Shown here piece by piece: positions 38,570 through 51,180 of a DNA stretch of 64,000 nt (within the stretch, counting starts at the first letter, position 1; each line of letters opens with the position of its first letter). Position numbers and translations under genes: made by a program. This DNA comes from Lineus longissimus (Eukaryota > Nemertea > Pilidiophora > Heteronemertea > Lineidae): assembly GCF_910592395.1 (NCBI RefSeq), contig NC_088308.1, forward strand, positions 15,455,501 to 15,519,500. The letters run 5' to 3'. Below the pieces are notes generated by a model. The model searched no databases and had not been told where the DNA came from. It saw only the letters and a program-made list of their open reading frames with translations.

Positions 38570-38859
38570 TACCAATGATATCAGATTGGTGGCAATCAGG
38601 CAAGTATTTAAGCAATAATCACATTTTTAAAGTTTTCACACTCTGCCCCTTGGACTGGCAAAGCTGTGAATGAGATCAAACCAAACTTCATTCCCTGGGA
38701 TCATCTGACTATAGGACACCAAACATGCTTACCAAATGCGAGATCAATGGTCACTACAGTTAAGAAAAATGCCCCATTTAAAGTCTAACCAACAATTTAT
38801 GCCATTTGACCTCTGTAACCTTTAGATAAGGTAAAGTCTGTTGGGCCTATATGCCTATA

Positions 38860-38906
38860 GATTATGAGTCGGAGACCTCAACTACTAGACCACTACGCTC
38901 CCTCCT
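38860..38906 (-). repeat. tRNA-like SINE fragment
   Basis: On the minus strand GGAGGGAGCGTAGTGGTCTA-GTAGTTGAGGTCTCCGACTC-ATAATC looks like a tRNA 5' half with an A-box-like segment and an anticodon arm with CAT. The B box and acceptor 3' half are missing, so it is not a functional tRNA. Confidence 0.35.
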
Positions 38907-39270
38907 TGAAAGGTAGGTCAAATCAAAATCGGTATAACATGTGACGTGTCTTTGCTTGGAGAACCTAACATGAAAAAATCATCGAAAAAAAGTCACAAAA
39001 GAAAGCAAGCACTCTTTTACCCTTTCAGTTTTGGCCCCCTGGTGGCCAAGTGGACTATCAAATAGGACCATAAATCAGTGTCTGAGGTTATCTGACCTTT
39101 AGGGTCATGTGTACCAAGATTCAAGTTCATAGCTTTTGTGGTTAAGAAACAAGCCATAGTTACACTCTAACAGCCAATTTATGCCATTTGACCTCTGTGA
39201 CCTTGAAAAGTAGGTCAAAACCAAAATTGGTTTAAAATGTGACGTATCCTTGCTTACAGTACCTACCATA

Positions 39271-40410
39271 ATGAAATGGCCAGGGCCATTGTGCTCACCT
39301 CATGTGGAGGAAAGATGGATAAAGAGCATGGTATTGTGTCATGTAGTGTTAGGTTTGATGTAGGTCCAAGCAATTACAATTTCCCCAAAATGGCCAATTT
39401 ACAGCACAGTCGACCTCTGTGACCTTGAAAAGTAGGTCAAATCAAAGAAGACCCGGGTGACACATTGAATGGTTGTTAGAATTAGATATACCTATGATAT
39501 AAAATTGGTGCCAATCGGGCAAGTCATTACTAGGAATAATGGCATTTTGATGAATTTAGGATTTGGCCCCCTCCCTGGAGGCCAAACGGCGCATCAGATC
39601 GCACCAAACTTCGGTACCTGAGATCACCTGACCAAGGGGTACATGTGTACTTAATTTGTGATCAATAGTCATTGCAGTTAAGAAACGTGCCATAGTTACG
39701 GCCTGACGGCGAATTTACGTCATTTCACCTCTGTGACCTTGACAAGAAAGTCAAATTGAAAACCTGTGTGACATATACTGTATGGTGGTTAGATGTACCC
39801 ATGATATCAAATTGGTGGCAATCGGGCAAGAAGTTAAGGAATAATCACATTTTTAAGGTTTTTGGATTTTGCCCCCTGGTGGTCAAGTGGTGAATCATAT
39901 TGGACCAAACTTCGGTCCCTGAGATCACCTGACTAAGGGGTAAATGTGTATTAAATTTGGTATCAATAGTCATTGCAGTTTAGAAACGTGCCATCGTTAC
40001 ATCCTAACGGCCAATTTACACCATTTGACCTCTGTGACCTTGAAAAGGAGGTCAAATCAAAAATCCGGAGGATATATGATGCACCTTTGCTAGAAGTACC
40101 TACCATATTTTTTTCAAAATTTCCCGAATACTATTAAGGGAGATATTGCATATTTTCACTTTTAACGTTTGGCCCCCTGGTGGCCAAACCATGAAACGAA
40201 TCGGACCGAAACTTGGTCTCCCAGGTGTCATTACATAAGGGTACATGTGTACCAAGTTTCAACTCAATAGCTCTAACAGTTACGAAACGTGCCCTGCTAA
40301 CGGACGACGGACGACAACGGACGACGACGACGAGGACGACGACGACGACGGACGACTGACGACGGACGCCACGGTATGGGATAAGCTCACCTCTGCTATG
40401 AGGTGAGCTA
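39271..40410 (+). mobile_element. Family A element, copy 2, inserted in a B element
   Basis: The left junction is ACCTACCATA|ATGAAATGGCC and the right junction GAGGTGAGCTA|AAAATGTCATT. Uninterrupted B copies read ACCTACCATAAAAATGTTATT, so the host sequence is restored with no duplication, or at most an ambiguous TA. The 3' hairpin is GCTCACCTC-TGCTAT-GAGGTGAGC. Confidence 0.85.
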
Positions 40411-41266
40411 AAAATGTCATTAAAACAAGTCACTAATAAGCGAGATATTGCACTTTTTACTTTTTCAGTTTAGACCTGTTGGCCAAGTCAAGAAACAGAT
40501 GGGACCAAATTCAGCACCTGAGAGTGTTTGCTGGGAGTACCTACCATTAATCTTTTATATCAAAAAACGAGTCACACTTTTTCATGGAAAGCGAGATATC
40601 ACGCTTTTTAGGTGTTCACATTTGGCCACGCTGAGGGTCTGATGTGACCATAAGTCAGTGTTGGAGGTCACCTGACCTAGGGGGTCCTGTGAACAAAGTT
40701 TCAATTTCATAGCCTTTGCGGTTAAGAAACGTGCCTTTTTTTTGAAACAGGGATACAGACGACCCATTACGTTTCTCAGCCCTTGATGATTTTTTCCCTA
40801 AGGACCCCCACCCCCGTTTTAGCCCTTTTAGTGGGTCCATTTTATCAAGATCTCTACCTGGGGTGACACAGACTGCATTGTTTAGAATTAGGCTGGTTTA
40901 TACACCTCAGGTTATGTAATAATCACACAAAGCACCAGTGACCCATATCCTCAACTCAAAGGAGGTGTTAAACCCTGCTGCCCTCTGTTGAATTAGGAAT
41001 AGAGAGGGTGGCTGATCTATGGAACAGCCTCCTTGCTATTGTTTGGGGTTGAGGAATTAGGCTCACGCTTGGTCGGGAACAATGGAAGATCTTGAGGGAT
41101 GATAGAATAAAATCCGAATCGGGATCAAGGGCTCTAGAAACGTAATGCAGACAATGAGAACGACAGACAATGACAGACGCCTGACACAACGGTATTGTAT
41201 AGACTCCCCTACGGTGAGCAAAAATGTAGGAATGAAATAGGAGAAATTGTATCCGAAATTACTTAC

Positions 41267-41327
41267 TTGATTCGAAAAACTGATAACTTGTAGTTCACAA
41301 AGTTGAAAAGGGCTCCAAGCAGTCCAC
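41267..41327 (-). CDS. CLCN7: CLC-7-type antiporter, exon 2 of those visible
   Basis: A 61-nt exon between TGATTTTCAG and GTAAGTAATT. It encodes GGLLGALFNFVNYKLSVFRI, which matches the G-V-L-G-A-x-F-N-x-L-N-Y helix of CLC-7. The phases (1 in, 2 out) fit the neighbouring exons exactly. Confidence 0.85.
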
Positions 41328-41339
41328 CTGAAAATCAGA

Positions 41340-42680
41340 ATAATCTTTTCAGTGCAATAGTAAGAACTTCATAATGCCTACCACAAAGAAATTGCAATAA
41401 TTTCTAGATCTTAACACTCTCTGCTACTTTTAGGGTCCAATCATCTGGTTCATTTGCTCCCTCTACTTCAGCGCAAGTTTTGGTTTTTATCATTCTCCCG
41501 GAATCATTGGGCTACACGAATATTGGAATGGATTTAGTTACATAGATTCATGATGACTATTTGCTAAATCTTAGGTGTATATATTCATATTTCTTTTAAT
41601 TTGTAGACTCCTAAGGTTTCTGTCCACATACGGCTTACCATGCGAGCCTTTGCTGAAAGCAATAGTAGTAAGTTGGGTTATTTTTACCAAGTTAGCATGT
41701 GGTACTAGCAATTGAAGCATGCTGGGTATATGAAATATGTTGAGAGCTTCGCATGCAGGCTGCTAACCTATGAGCATTTGATGGGTAATATATAAAATTT
41801 GTTGCGAGCTTTGCTGGCGGTCAACATGCCCTTTTGCTGGGGCATGTGTATAATCCATTGCAAGCTTTGCAAGGATGCAAGCATTTGCTTTTGTATTAAT
41901 TCAACAACCCTAGAAAAAGCCACCCTCAATTATTTTTTTGCTTCTACAGTATCATATATGTACGAGCTTGTCTCCTCAATCGCTTTTTCCCCGAGTTTCA
42001 TGGCGTACTGCATGTAAGCCATGCAATGTGATGTGTGCGTATGTGTGTTGACTTAGTCAGGAGCTTTAACCCCTTAACCTCAAGCGACAACGCAGAACAT
42101 TTCTTGTTTTATTGTCCCAATTAAGGTACATGCATGGTTAATCTTGAACGAACAAATTCTGCCATAAAGTGAAATTCTGGCCAAATGTGAATGCCCGTCG
42201 AATTGGAATCGAACTCTCACTCTTAAAATCAATCGGCAAAATGGGTCCACCGGGGAAACATGATGGCCATGCCTTTGTTACATGCTTAGATAACTAGATC
42301 ACCATACTGTTCTTGTGATATGGCATAGGAGTATCATATCATTTTAACCGACTTGTTACTTTAACATGATACCTAATAGTCTTCGGTCAATATTTTTATT
42401 CAATACCAATTAGCATTAACATTTACAACATGGCGGAATTACACTAATATCACTAATTTCAAACGGAGTTCAAAAGGGCCGAGTGCTTAAGCATCCATCT
42501 TTTGGATTGTGATTGTAGCAAAAACTACCAGAGCAATTTTTCTGAAACTTGCATGGATAACACCATGGCCCAAAACGTTAATTATGGTAAAACAATGAAT
42601 TGAAATTGTCCTAATTCATTTCTTTTGTCTAGCTTCAAACCCAAAAATGAAGGGTCAAGAGTGGGAGCTTTGCATTTTTA
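41340..42680. other. CLC intron, no gene
   Basis: Apart from a TTCGATTCC B-box-like string on the minus strand near 42210, which might be SINE debris, nothing is recognisable. Confidence 0.3.
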
Positions 42681-42681
42681 G

Positions 42682-43185
42682 ACATTCCACAAAAATCGCT
42701 ATGACAAACTCCTCAAGAAAGTAAAAAAATTATTCTTAAAACCACCAGTGATTGCCTACCGCCAACCTGCTAATCTAGAACGTACACTAGTTCACAGTAA
42801 GCTCTCGCCATGCCCAACTGATGACACATTTCCATGCGGCAAACCTCCCTGCAAACTCTGCCCACTTATCAGTACTGATACCAACATACCAGTACCTAAT
42901 TCAACGGACACATTCTCTATCCAAGGACATTTCACATGCGAGACAAAAAACTGTGTATACATGATCCGTTGTGATATCTGTAACATTTTGTACATCGGAG
43001 AGACATGCCAGAAAATCTGGTCACATTGGAATGGACACCGGCACACAATAAACCAGCAAAACGTCTTTGTGCCAGTCGGTGAACACTTCAAACAACCTGG
43101 CCATTCCTGCAATGACATGCATGTTTTGATACTACAAGGACAGCTCCCAAACATTAGGCAAAGAATAATTTATGAACAACAGTAA
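42682..43185 (+). pseudogene. Penelope-like element, 3' coding fragment with GIY-YIG domain
   Basis: The frame is open from an ATTTTTAG|ACA acceptor-like site at 42682 to TAA at 43185. The N-terminal part (RYDKLLKKVKKLFLKPPVIA, RQPANLERTLVHSKL, and a C-G-x-P-P-C-K-L-C knuckle) and the GIY-YIG fold (NCVYMIRCDICN, LYIGET) match the C-terminus of Penelope-like retroelements. PVGEHFKQPGHS is the usual later motif. The expected Arg after YIGET-x-Q is changed (KIWSHWNGHR), so the nuclease is probably dead. No reverse transcriptase is found upstream: a truncated copy inside a CLC intron. Confidence 0.72.
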
Positions 43186-43189
43186 TACT

Positions 43190-44780
43190 CATTGCTAAAT
43201 TTAATTGTGAAGACCATGGTCTCATCAGGGATCTAGGCTTCATGGCCAACTACTGATATAATTCTCTGAAATCTTTTTGCATAAAATGAACTGTGTTAAG
43301 GTAATGCTTGTAAACCTTGTTATCACACCAGGTAGGCCTAGCACTGCCAGTGTTAGTATAGAATCTGTTCAAGGTCAGATCTTACTCATTAGGAAAGGCA
43401 TACCTGGGCAGTGGTCAAGAAAAAAAACCTGATCGGATGAAGCCAAGGTATGGTAGCAAGGTGAAGGAGGTTTAGAAGGAGAGTGGAGTGAGAGCCGAGG
43501 AGGAAGACAGATGCAATAAAGAATAGATAGAGAAAATCGAAGTTAGGAAGCAACTCTGTTACAACTGGGATTTGATCCAGTGGCACCTTTATTAGGCGTG
43601 TACTGTATTCCTATTCCTACACACCACATGCATGCTATAAGTATTTATTGGTGTTGTTCTCTCTGTACTTAATATTTGTCTTGATCAGCGGAGTTACTTT
43701 CCCTATACTTGTTGCCTCTGTGGTATTCAATCTGCTTTCATGGTTTCAATGTTAATACAGAGCCGTTAAAACTTTGTTTGGACTACCTCACCAATAATGT
43801 ATTTCATTTAACTGCCTCCTACACTGGATTAGGCATATTCATGGCCTTCTCTATTTTTTAACTGGCTTGGTGTTTTCCTATTCAGTACCAATCACTTAAT
43901 TGCTATTCGTTGTACTTTTACCATTAGTCATATTTGTGCATCCTGAACGAAATCAGTGGCTTCGAACATACTCCGCCTCTCGATATTTCAAACCCCTGAT
44001 GAAATCCATGCCTTTTTGTGGGGTGTTAGCGGCAGGAAAAAAAGGGCCCAATCAGAGCGTCGCTCTGTATTAAAAGCGGGTTTCGCTCGAGGAACATGCA
44101 CAGTTCCCTTTCCACGCCAAAATCATTATCAAAGCGATCTTAGAATAACTCTCATCAAGTTAAACAAGAGTTTCTGAGTGGAAGCCTATTTTCAATATGA
44201 TTTATCCTTGTTAGAGTAACTGATCTGCACCTGTCTTTTGAACAGGAATTAAGTAGGTACATTTTTAACGCCCGAGAAAAAGTACAGTAAACAGTAGGCT
44301 GAATAGCGTTTGCGAAACACCATAGAATACATCAGAAGATCGGACTTGACTGTCTAGAGCGAACGAGAAGAAGAAGAAGAAGTAGGCTGAATCAGCTGTA
44401 ATATGGCGAAGTCCGCTTTAAGCTTGAGTTATCAAAGGCTCTTTCTTGAATTGTGTGTCCCCCGCTGCAAGTTTGTTTCATTTCGTAATAAAAACACAAA
44501 AACACTTCAACAGAATGTTTGATTGCATAAAATCGATGTAGATTGAAGAATCAAAACGTTAGGAAACGGTTTATTGTATCATACCGCCAATCGGAACATA
44601 AAGTCTTGAAGGTGTGTAAAGTAATCGGAACAGTCACCCTTCCCAGCGGATTGTACTGGATATTCTCAGGGTTTTGTATATGAAGTAGGAGTAAAGCAAA
44701 AACTTGATCTCAGGATGTATTTGTGTTGTTTGTATACTGTTTTAATCCCATGCTGTAAGCCTGTACTTCTAACGTTATTG
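43190..44780. other. CLC intron, no gene
   Basis: No supported coding sequence. The 3' flank of the Penelope fragment may extend into it. Confidence 0.3.
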
Positions 44781-44788
44781 CCTCAGAC

Positions 44789-44814
44789 CTGATGAAGACC
44801 CGCTAGGGTCGAAA
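44789..44814 (+). ncRNA. Hammerhead-ribozyme-like core
   Basis: CTGATGA, then a 5-bp stem with four-base loop (GACCC-GCTA-GGGTC), then GAAA: the conserved strands of a hammerhead around stem II. Hammerheads are known in Penelope-like elements, and a Penelope fragment lies 1.6 kb upstream. I could not define stems I and III or a cleavage site, so this may be only the similar-looking tail of some retroelement. Confidence 0.3.
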
Positions 44815-45293
44815 GCTTGTCTCGAAAATACAATTAAGTTGATCAAAAAGAAGGTGTTACTCCTCAAGTTTTTTATTATCTTTGCAAAAATTAACACGGC
44901 TACCTGGAATATCATATAAAATGACTGGTTTGGAATGATACTAAATGCAAATTAGAGAGAAGTTTCACAGACTGAACTTCTGAGTCCATCAGCCTTCTGT
45001 GTCTACCATGAATGTAGGCAAAAATCCCCCCAGTAAATATCACCCTACAGTTAAAAGATGTGTATTGTGGATTAGGCCTATAGCTCAGGCTCAGATCACA
45101 TATATTCCCCTGATTCTAACCTTTTCTTTGCCGCCCAAGTAAAAGAAGTGAACAAAAAAATTCATATTAAAACGATGGTGAAATATATTTCATGATATCA
45201 TGAAAATTCATATTTGAACATAAGGATTTATCAATGACGAATGAACTTCAAAGGGCAAAACACGAAATATCGTTTTCAAACAATCAGACTACA

Positions 45294-45395
45294 ATTTATT
45301 TCAGGAGATGGTCTGTGCATATTGCCTGCTACCTGGTAATTGCGCAATTGTGCTACCGGCAAAATTGATGACACAACTCATCTCCTGAAATAAAT
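45294..45395. repeat. 102-bp foldback with 17-bp arms
   Basis: ATTTATTTCAGGAGATG at 45294-45310 is the exact reverse complement of 45379-45395. A small MITE or hairpin. Confidence 0.7.
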
Positions 45396-45399
45396 GTAT

Positions 45400-48300
45400 C
45401 CTGGGGGCAGGGCAGTTTTTGTCTTCACGCTTTATGTCAGGTGGGCGAGAAGTATTTCTGAAGCACATCCTTCCTTAGGGTATGTTGAGGAAATTAGGTC
45501 ATGTGGGGTACTTCCCGATCCCATACCTATATTCAGTACATGAGTAAAGCACTGCATATGGAATGAAGTATAAATACATGGCTGATATGTTTGTAACAAA
45601 GTTAGGATTAAAATCAAGTTATTTATATTGGTACTATAGCTACACAGTGCAAACTCCTGGGGGATATTTACTGGGGTGATATTTACTGGGAGGATTTTTG
45701 CCTAGGGGGATTTTTACCTGGAATTGTCTACCATGGCGGCAAACCAAGGAAGGTCTTACAGTATGGGCTTACTGGGCTTAGCACAAAGCAGCGCAATGCA
45801 ACGCAACAGCGAAATGGGGAAGCGACCATTATATTTGACCCCACCAGTTTTTGTTCCTACAAATTAACTCTGGGCTACCACAGCCACAATTTACCTCGAT
45901 TAATTTGGAATAGTATAGTGCTTTGGTCATGGGTTCTCTTGAAATGTACTCCTCAATTGGGTGGTACAGTACGTCAGTCATGGGTTTGAGTCTTGATATT
46001 TACTCCTCAATCGGGTTGTGTAGTACTTTGGTCATGATTTCGATCTTGACTAACTCTCTGGTGCGACCTATCCTAATATATGCTCTGTTACATGCTGGCG
46101 CCACCTATCAATCCCAATGAACCATCCTAAATTCATATTCCGAACCACTCTTATGTCACAAGATGAAGATACCTTTAATGATTAGCACTAGTCTAGTAGA
46201 ACCCACTATCTATGACCGTAAAGGCAAAAAATTGCCTCAGTTAGATGCTGGCGCCACCCATGAACTAGGTCAAATTCATATTTTAAAACAAGCCCGTTGG
46301 CTTCGACGGTCGCAGCTAGGGAGGCTGATGATGGCTCAGGAGAGATAAAATGGGTAAAACATGGACTTAAACTCACCAAGGTAAAATATCTCATCATGAA
46401 GTTAAAACTGGGGAAGGGGAATCCCCAACAATGCAATACTCGGCGTGTTAGTATTTATCACTGTATGAACAAGAGGCCCAAGGGCCTGGCGCTCAGCTGG
46501 ATGACCTAATAACATAGGACTGAGGGTATAAAGTAGTAAATATCGGCTTTATACTACTCTTTGAAGGTCAAGAGAACACGTTATACCACTAAAATTTCCA
46601 ATGCAGAGCTGCCAGCTGGATGAAATATGATTGAACTAATCAGCCATGGTATGTAAGTATTACAGGAGGCTACGGAAGATATCCCTAGTTCAGTATGTTG
46701 TATCGGTAGCTTTACAGAAAAGAAGTGTCAGAGAGGATGAGACTTCTCCATGGACAACTGTGGTATGTCCAGGCTGGGTTGTGCAGCACAAGGATACAAA
46801 ATGCTGTCTGTAATTGAGAGGTATCCTGATTTAACAGAGGTCAAAATAAATAGAAATTACTAGTTTGGGACTAACACCACTGTCTTCTTTTTTTAATAAG
46901 GTAGAGATTACAGGAGTCAACAAAATTAATTTTATTGAGAGAAATTGACCTGTCCTGCAGGTGATTGGAATTTACAATACATAGGGTCGTTTTTCATGAC
47001 ATTGTGCTCTACTGCGTATCCCTAGTGAGTCGATCTGGAACCAATCTATCCTTGGCGCAGACAGGGTCAAATTGGCTATATCTTAAATAGATTGAATTGC
47101 GATGAAAATCTAATGCAATAAAGGAGCAATATCGAAGAGACAAATTAATCAAACCAATTGTCCACAGACTCGGACCCTGAAATGGCATGATGTATGCGTG
47201 CATATAAAAGTATCAATTGGTCCCATAGAGATGATGAGGCAATGTCAATATGCCTTGTTCCTTAGTCAGCAATATGCCCCTTTTTATACGGAGAAGAAGG
47301 AGAACCCAGATAGGCCTTCACATGTCAGCTTCCAAATGGCTCGAACCAACTGTACTATCACTACTATAAATTTAAAATGCGTGCTCCTCCTACATGTAGC
47401 AATGTCTCGGCCAAAAAGGCACTTAGTCGACAGGCAAGTTAGAAGTTCAGCACCGTGAGCAGCTCCTTGGTAAGGCCATGTCAGGTTCCGCGCGCCTCTT
47501 CAGATACATCAAGTATTGAAAGCTGTGGTGAGCTGAGCACATAAAAAGACCATGGTCACCTTAATTTGAAAATCCCTTCATAATCAAGGGCTACCTCTGA
47601 CTAAAACAGCACAATAGACCACCAATTTGCCCCCAGCTCCTAACTGCGGGAAAACCCAAGTCCAGCAACCAAAAGTACCAAAAATACATTTTTGTTTACA
47701 TTTGAACTGCACACATGCGTTTGTTTTCAATTTCATTTCCCGCGAAATCTCGAAAATCAGGTGACCTGCAATCGTTGATTGAAAATAACATTAACCTGGG
47801 TTCAGCAGGTCAGCAGGTATACCGGCTGTTCCAATCATCCCCCTACAGCTAGCTGTTCAAAAGGTAATGTTATTCACCCCACAGGGAGTGCATGTAATTG
47901 ATTAAGCCCCTGCATAACTTAACAGCAATGCCAATGGCTTGGCTTCTGTGAGTGGTAAGGAGAATTGACAGTTTTTTTATGGGAGTAACATTATTGTGTT
48001 GCTTAAAACGTCTACTTTTTACTCATGTAAGAATCGTAGTACTAATAATAACTTCAACTTATTTTCCGTTTATGATAACACAACACGCATCTTCATGATC
48101 ATGATCTTTCTCAAACTAACTGAATGACCTAATCGCCTTGGACGCACAACCTAACCACATATCATTAGCAATCCGCCCCGACGATCGACACATCCATTCG
48201 ATTTGAGAACACTCGATAAAGTTTGATAAATAAACTAGAACTGAGATTTCACAGGAGCACCTGTGAATTCATGACCCAAGGATTGTTTTGAGGGCGATAT

Positions 48301-49320
48301 CGTAAGAGTTGGTCTTGAGTATGCTATGGGGACCTGTGAAGATCAGTGTCTGTGAGGCACCTGGGGTTGGGAGAGAAGACTAGTTGAACGATGGGGTCTG
48401 ACACGGACACTACTGTTGATCTCATTATATGAATACCATTTAATTACAAACAAGTGAAAACAGATCATATCACATTCCCTGGCATAAATTAAAATAGGAG
48501 TGCGGGAACAAGGTTTTTTAGCAGGAGGAAAGCGAGAACATTTTGCGCCCTCGTATTCCGATTTGACTGGTTAGTGGTGAAATCTGCTTTTAATTCTGCA
48601 AATTAACATATTCGTTTTACTAGTTCTAACGTCGTCTGAATTAAAGATGCTTTCCCAATGCTTGACTGGTCTGGCAAGAGGCATTGCCAGGAAAATGTGA
48701 CGTCATTTTGGCCATTCTTCTTACCGCACGCCCTCCCTCTCCGTAAAACTTCCTGACATGGTGTGAAGTGGGAGGGCGCACAATGGGAACCACACTGCCG
48801 CGATGTTAATAGTTTCTATTTATAGAATTCAGCGGCAGAGATTTTAAGCACGGAAAAAGTAGATAAACTCGGCTAATCTTAATGGATTTTACTCAGGAAT
48901 GTTTTCAAGGCGAGAGAAACATCTGATTTAAGTACTGCGCTTATTAGATTTCATGTTCATGCCGAAGATTGGCCTAAAACGTGGACGAAAAGAGTGCATT
49001 ATCGAGTGTTGGGGAGGTCAAGTGATTGGACGAGAAACCTGAAAGAAAACAATACTGACTCCAGCTCCCAGTCATAACAAAGTTTTCGTGCTTTTAGCTG
49101 TCAACATCAATGGCTATAATATACTCCTGCAGAATAGTAGAACTAATAGAACTAATTTCCAAAGTTTCCAATAGTTTGAACACAAATCAGAACATCACCC
49201 ATCCGCTGGACTCAGATCTGCATAAATTACGATAAATAATGAGGTCGTCGCTTCAATTTCGCAAAGAAACTTGACTCCATTCGAAGGTTGTTTTGACCAA
49301 ATTCCGTTGAACTCATCGTT
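45400..49320. other. CLC intron, no gene
   Basis: It includes a family C-type 5' terminus at 46468-46499 (same as 30847). The short open frames show no domains or splice context. Confidence 0.3.
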
Positions 49321-49329
49321 ATGAGGGCA

Positions 49330-49521
49330 TTTGAACACATTCTCGTTGATCTTTTCTATAAATGTGTGAAGTTTCGAACCAAAATACATTTCCGTAAAGG
49401 CTTAAAAAAGAAAATTTGTCACATTCAAAATGCCCAATTTTGTCCACGGACGGCCCGATGGATGGACGGACACCACTCGAATAGCTATTTGACTAGCTCA
49501 GCTGACTTTGTCAGCTGAGCT
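49330..49521 (+). mobile_element. Family C element, 3' part
   Basis: Ends with GATGGATGGACGGACACCAC, then ACTAGCTCAGCTGAC-TTT-GTCAGCTGAGCT. The terminal hairpin is perfect over 10 bp in this copy. Confidence 0.65.
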
Positions 49522-49614
49522 TAAAATAATTCATGCTCTTGATTTCTGCCCTAGTTTACTGTATACTACCAAGGCTCATACACACTCACAATGGGTCAGG
49601 TCCAGAAGAATTAA

Positions 49615-50367
49615 CCTCTTGACCACCGGTACCGTCCGAACGCGTCTATACCGTATTACCTATAGTAATTATTCAGAATTATGATACCAATTTTCAAAAA
49701 ATTATATCAATTAGGTTTTTGGTGATAGACCCCAAAAACTATACATTTTCGTGAAGGGAATCGATAGGCCTATCGATTGGAATTGGTTGCCAGTTCATAT
49801 CTGTAAACTGGTGATCAATCACCAATATCGATTGATTGATTTTTGTGATTTTCTATATAGACAGGAAAAAAACAGATTTTTTTGCAAAACATGTCTTCTC
49901 TTTATTGTCAATGAACAGTAGATCAAGTAAAATTTTATATATGACCAGTTACTGATCGATATTGATCGATAATCAATCACTACTTATCGGGATTTTCAAC
50001 GTCCTATAACATCAACCTTTGCCTCCCCACCCCAAACTTAGCCCACGAGCTCATATTCAACGTAAAATGATACTAAAATAATAGAAACGATCCAGAAAGT
50101 CATGATACACGCCATGTGCTTCTGAGAGGCTTCCTGATTCAGCGCCAAAAATAATCAAAAGTTTCGCCATCTATACATTTTAGGTCAAACTAGAGGCTCT
50201 CATGCCATTTCATACAACCCATAGCAACTCCATACACCGATCAAATAACGATAGGCTAAACCTAATTATGTACAGAAAATAATTAGGCAGCGACCGAAAA
50301 AACCGTGCAGCGGTAAAAACTTGACTTCAATAGCTACCGACTATTGTTGTCGCCGGTATTCAACTGG
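49615..50367. mobile_element. TTAA-flanked MITE, piggyBac-like, 753 bp
   Basis: TTAA at 49611-49614 and 50368-50371 flanks ends CCTCTTGACCACCGGT and (reverse strand) CCAGTTGAATACCGGC. The interior (AATCGAT..GG, GGTGATCAATCACCAATATCG) is similar to the element at 57414, so both belong to one family. Non-coding. Confidence 0.55.
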
Positions 50368-50676
50368 TTAAGGTAGCAGGAAGGGTTGGGCGTTTGTGGT
50401 TTCTGAGTCTGAGGGGGTTGGTGTCTGTTGACTGTGCTTTAAAGGCCATATATCAAGGTTTGAAAACATGCTTGATACTCATGAAATATGTTGAGGGTTA
50501 AAAAACAAGATCCCAGACATTAAAAAATTTTTAATAATAAAGTCATTATTTAGTTATTTCAATTTTCAATTTTAAACTATTTGAATTTCCCACCACACAC
50601 AACTTTAGATTAGTTCCACATGTGGCCGCTAGGGATTTTTTGATGACGTAGATCAGGTCAGTCAGAACAAAGCAAG

Positions 50677-50829
50677 ATGGCTTCCGCATACAGTTCAGAG
50701 AGTGAGAGCAGTGAATTTGAGGATGTTTTGGTCGATACAGAAGGATATTTAAACGTTGAGCCGTACATGTTCGAACCATTAATATCACTAGATCATAATG
50801 AGAGTGATCATTCGGACGAAAGTGATTAG
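50677..50829 (+). CDS. 50-aa acidic ORF of the Kolobok-like element
   Basis: ATG to TAG, 50 codons, very rich in Ser, Glu and Asp (SSESESSEFEDVLVD; ends NESDHSDESD) with a P-Y-M-F-E-P motif. The P-Y-x-F-E-P motif occurs near the start of transposon-linked proteins with a P2X7-C-terminus-like Cys-rich domain. The frame that follows (50835-51050) contains CRCITCMIFE..., recalling the C-I-T-x-H segment of that domain in degraded form. Probably the 5' piece of a broken ORF. Confidence 0.35.
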   Translation: MASAYSSESESSEFEDVLVDTEGYLNVEPYMFEPLISLDHNESDHSDESD

Positions 50830-51180
50830 AATTTGTGGTTAATCAATTTGCATGGCAGACCTGCCGATATATAGCAAAGAAGACATTGATAGACGGTTGC
50901 AGATGCATAACATGTATGATTTTTGAACAGACTAATGTTGCACAATATTGTTTCGCCTCGTCAGTGTTGTATCGCCAGTTATGTCATGACGCTGAACTAC
51001 TATTGAAAAGTGACGGTATTATGCACAATCATCTTGACGTGACGATATAATGCCGTGCAACGTTAGATAGGCCTGGATGTCAGATGACAATAATCTGTCA
51101 TTGACAGTGGCTGTCACTGACACTGACCTGTGTCGCTGTCACCTTGCTATGGCTGGAACACAAGAAGACACTATGCGGTA

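Larger units (their letters stand above)
37521..41220 (+). mobile_element. Family B element interrupted by two younger insertions
   Basis: The 5' end GATGAAAAGGCAAGGGGTCA-TTGTGCTC lies at 37521 and the 3' end GTATAGACTCCCCTACGGTG at 41220. Inside lie a Tc1/mariner-type MITE (37666-38569) and an A element (39271-40410); B body sequence resumes exactly after each. Without the insertions the element is about 1.65 kb, like the B copy at 12401. Confidence 0.65.

Noticed and set aside
42190-42260. Possible tRNA on the minus strand (TTCGATTCC B box)
   Set aside because: No complementary acceptor stem or A box at the right spacing; at most SINE debris.
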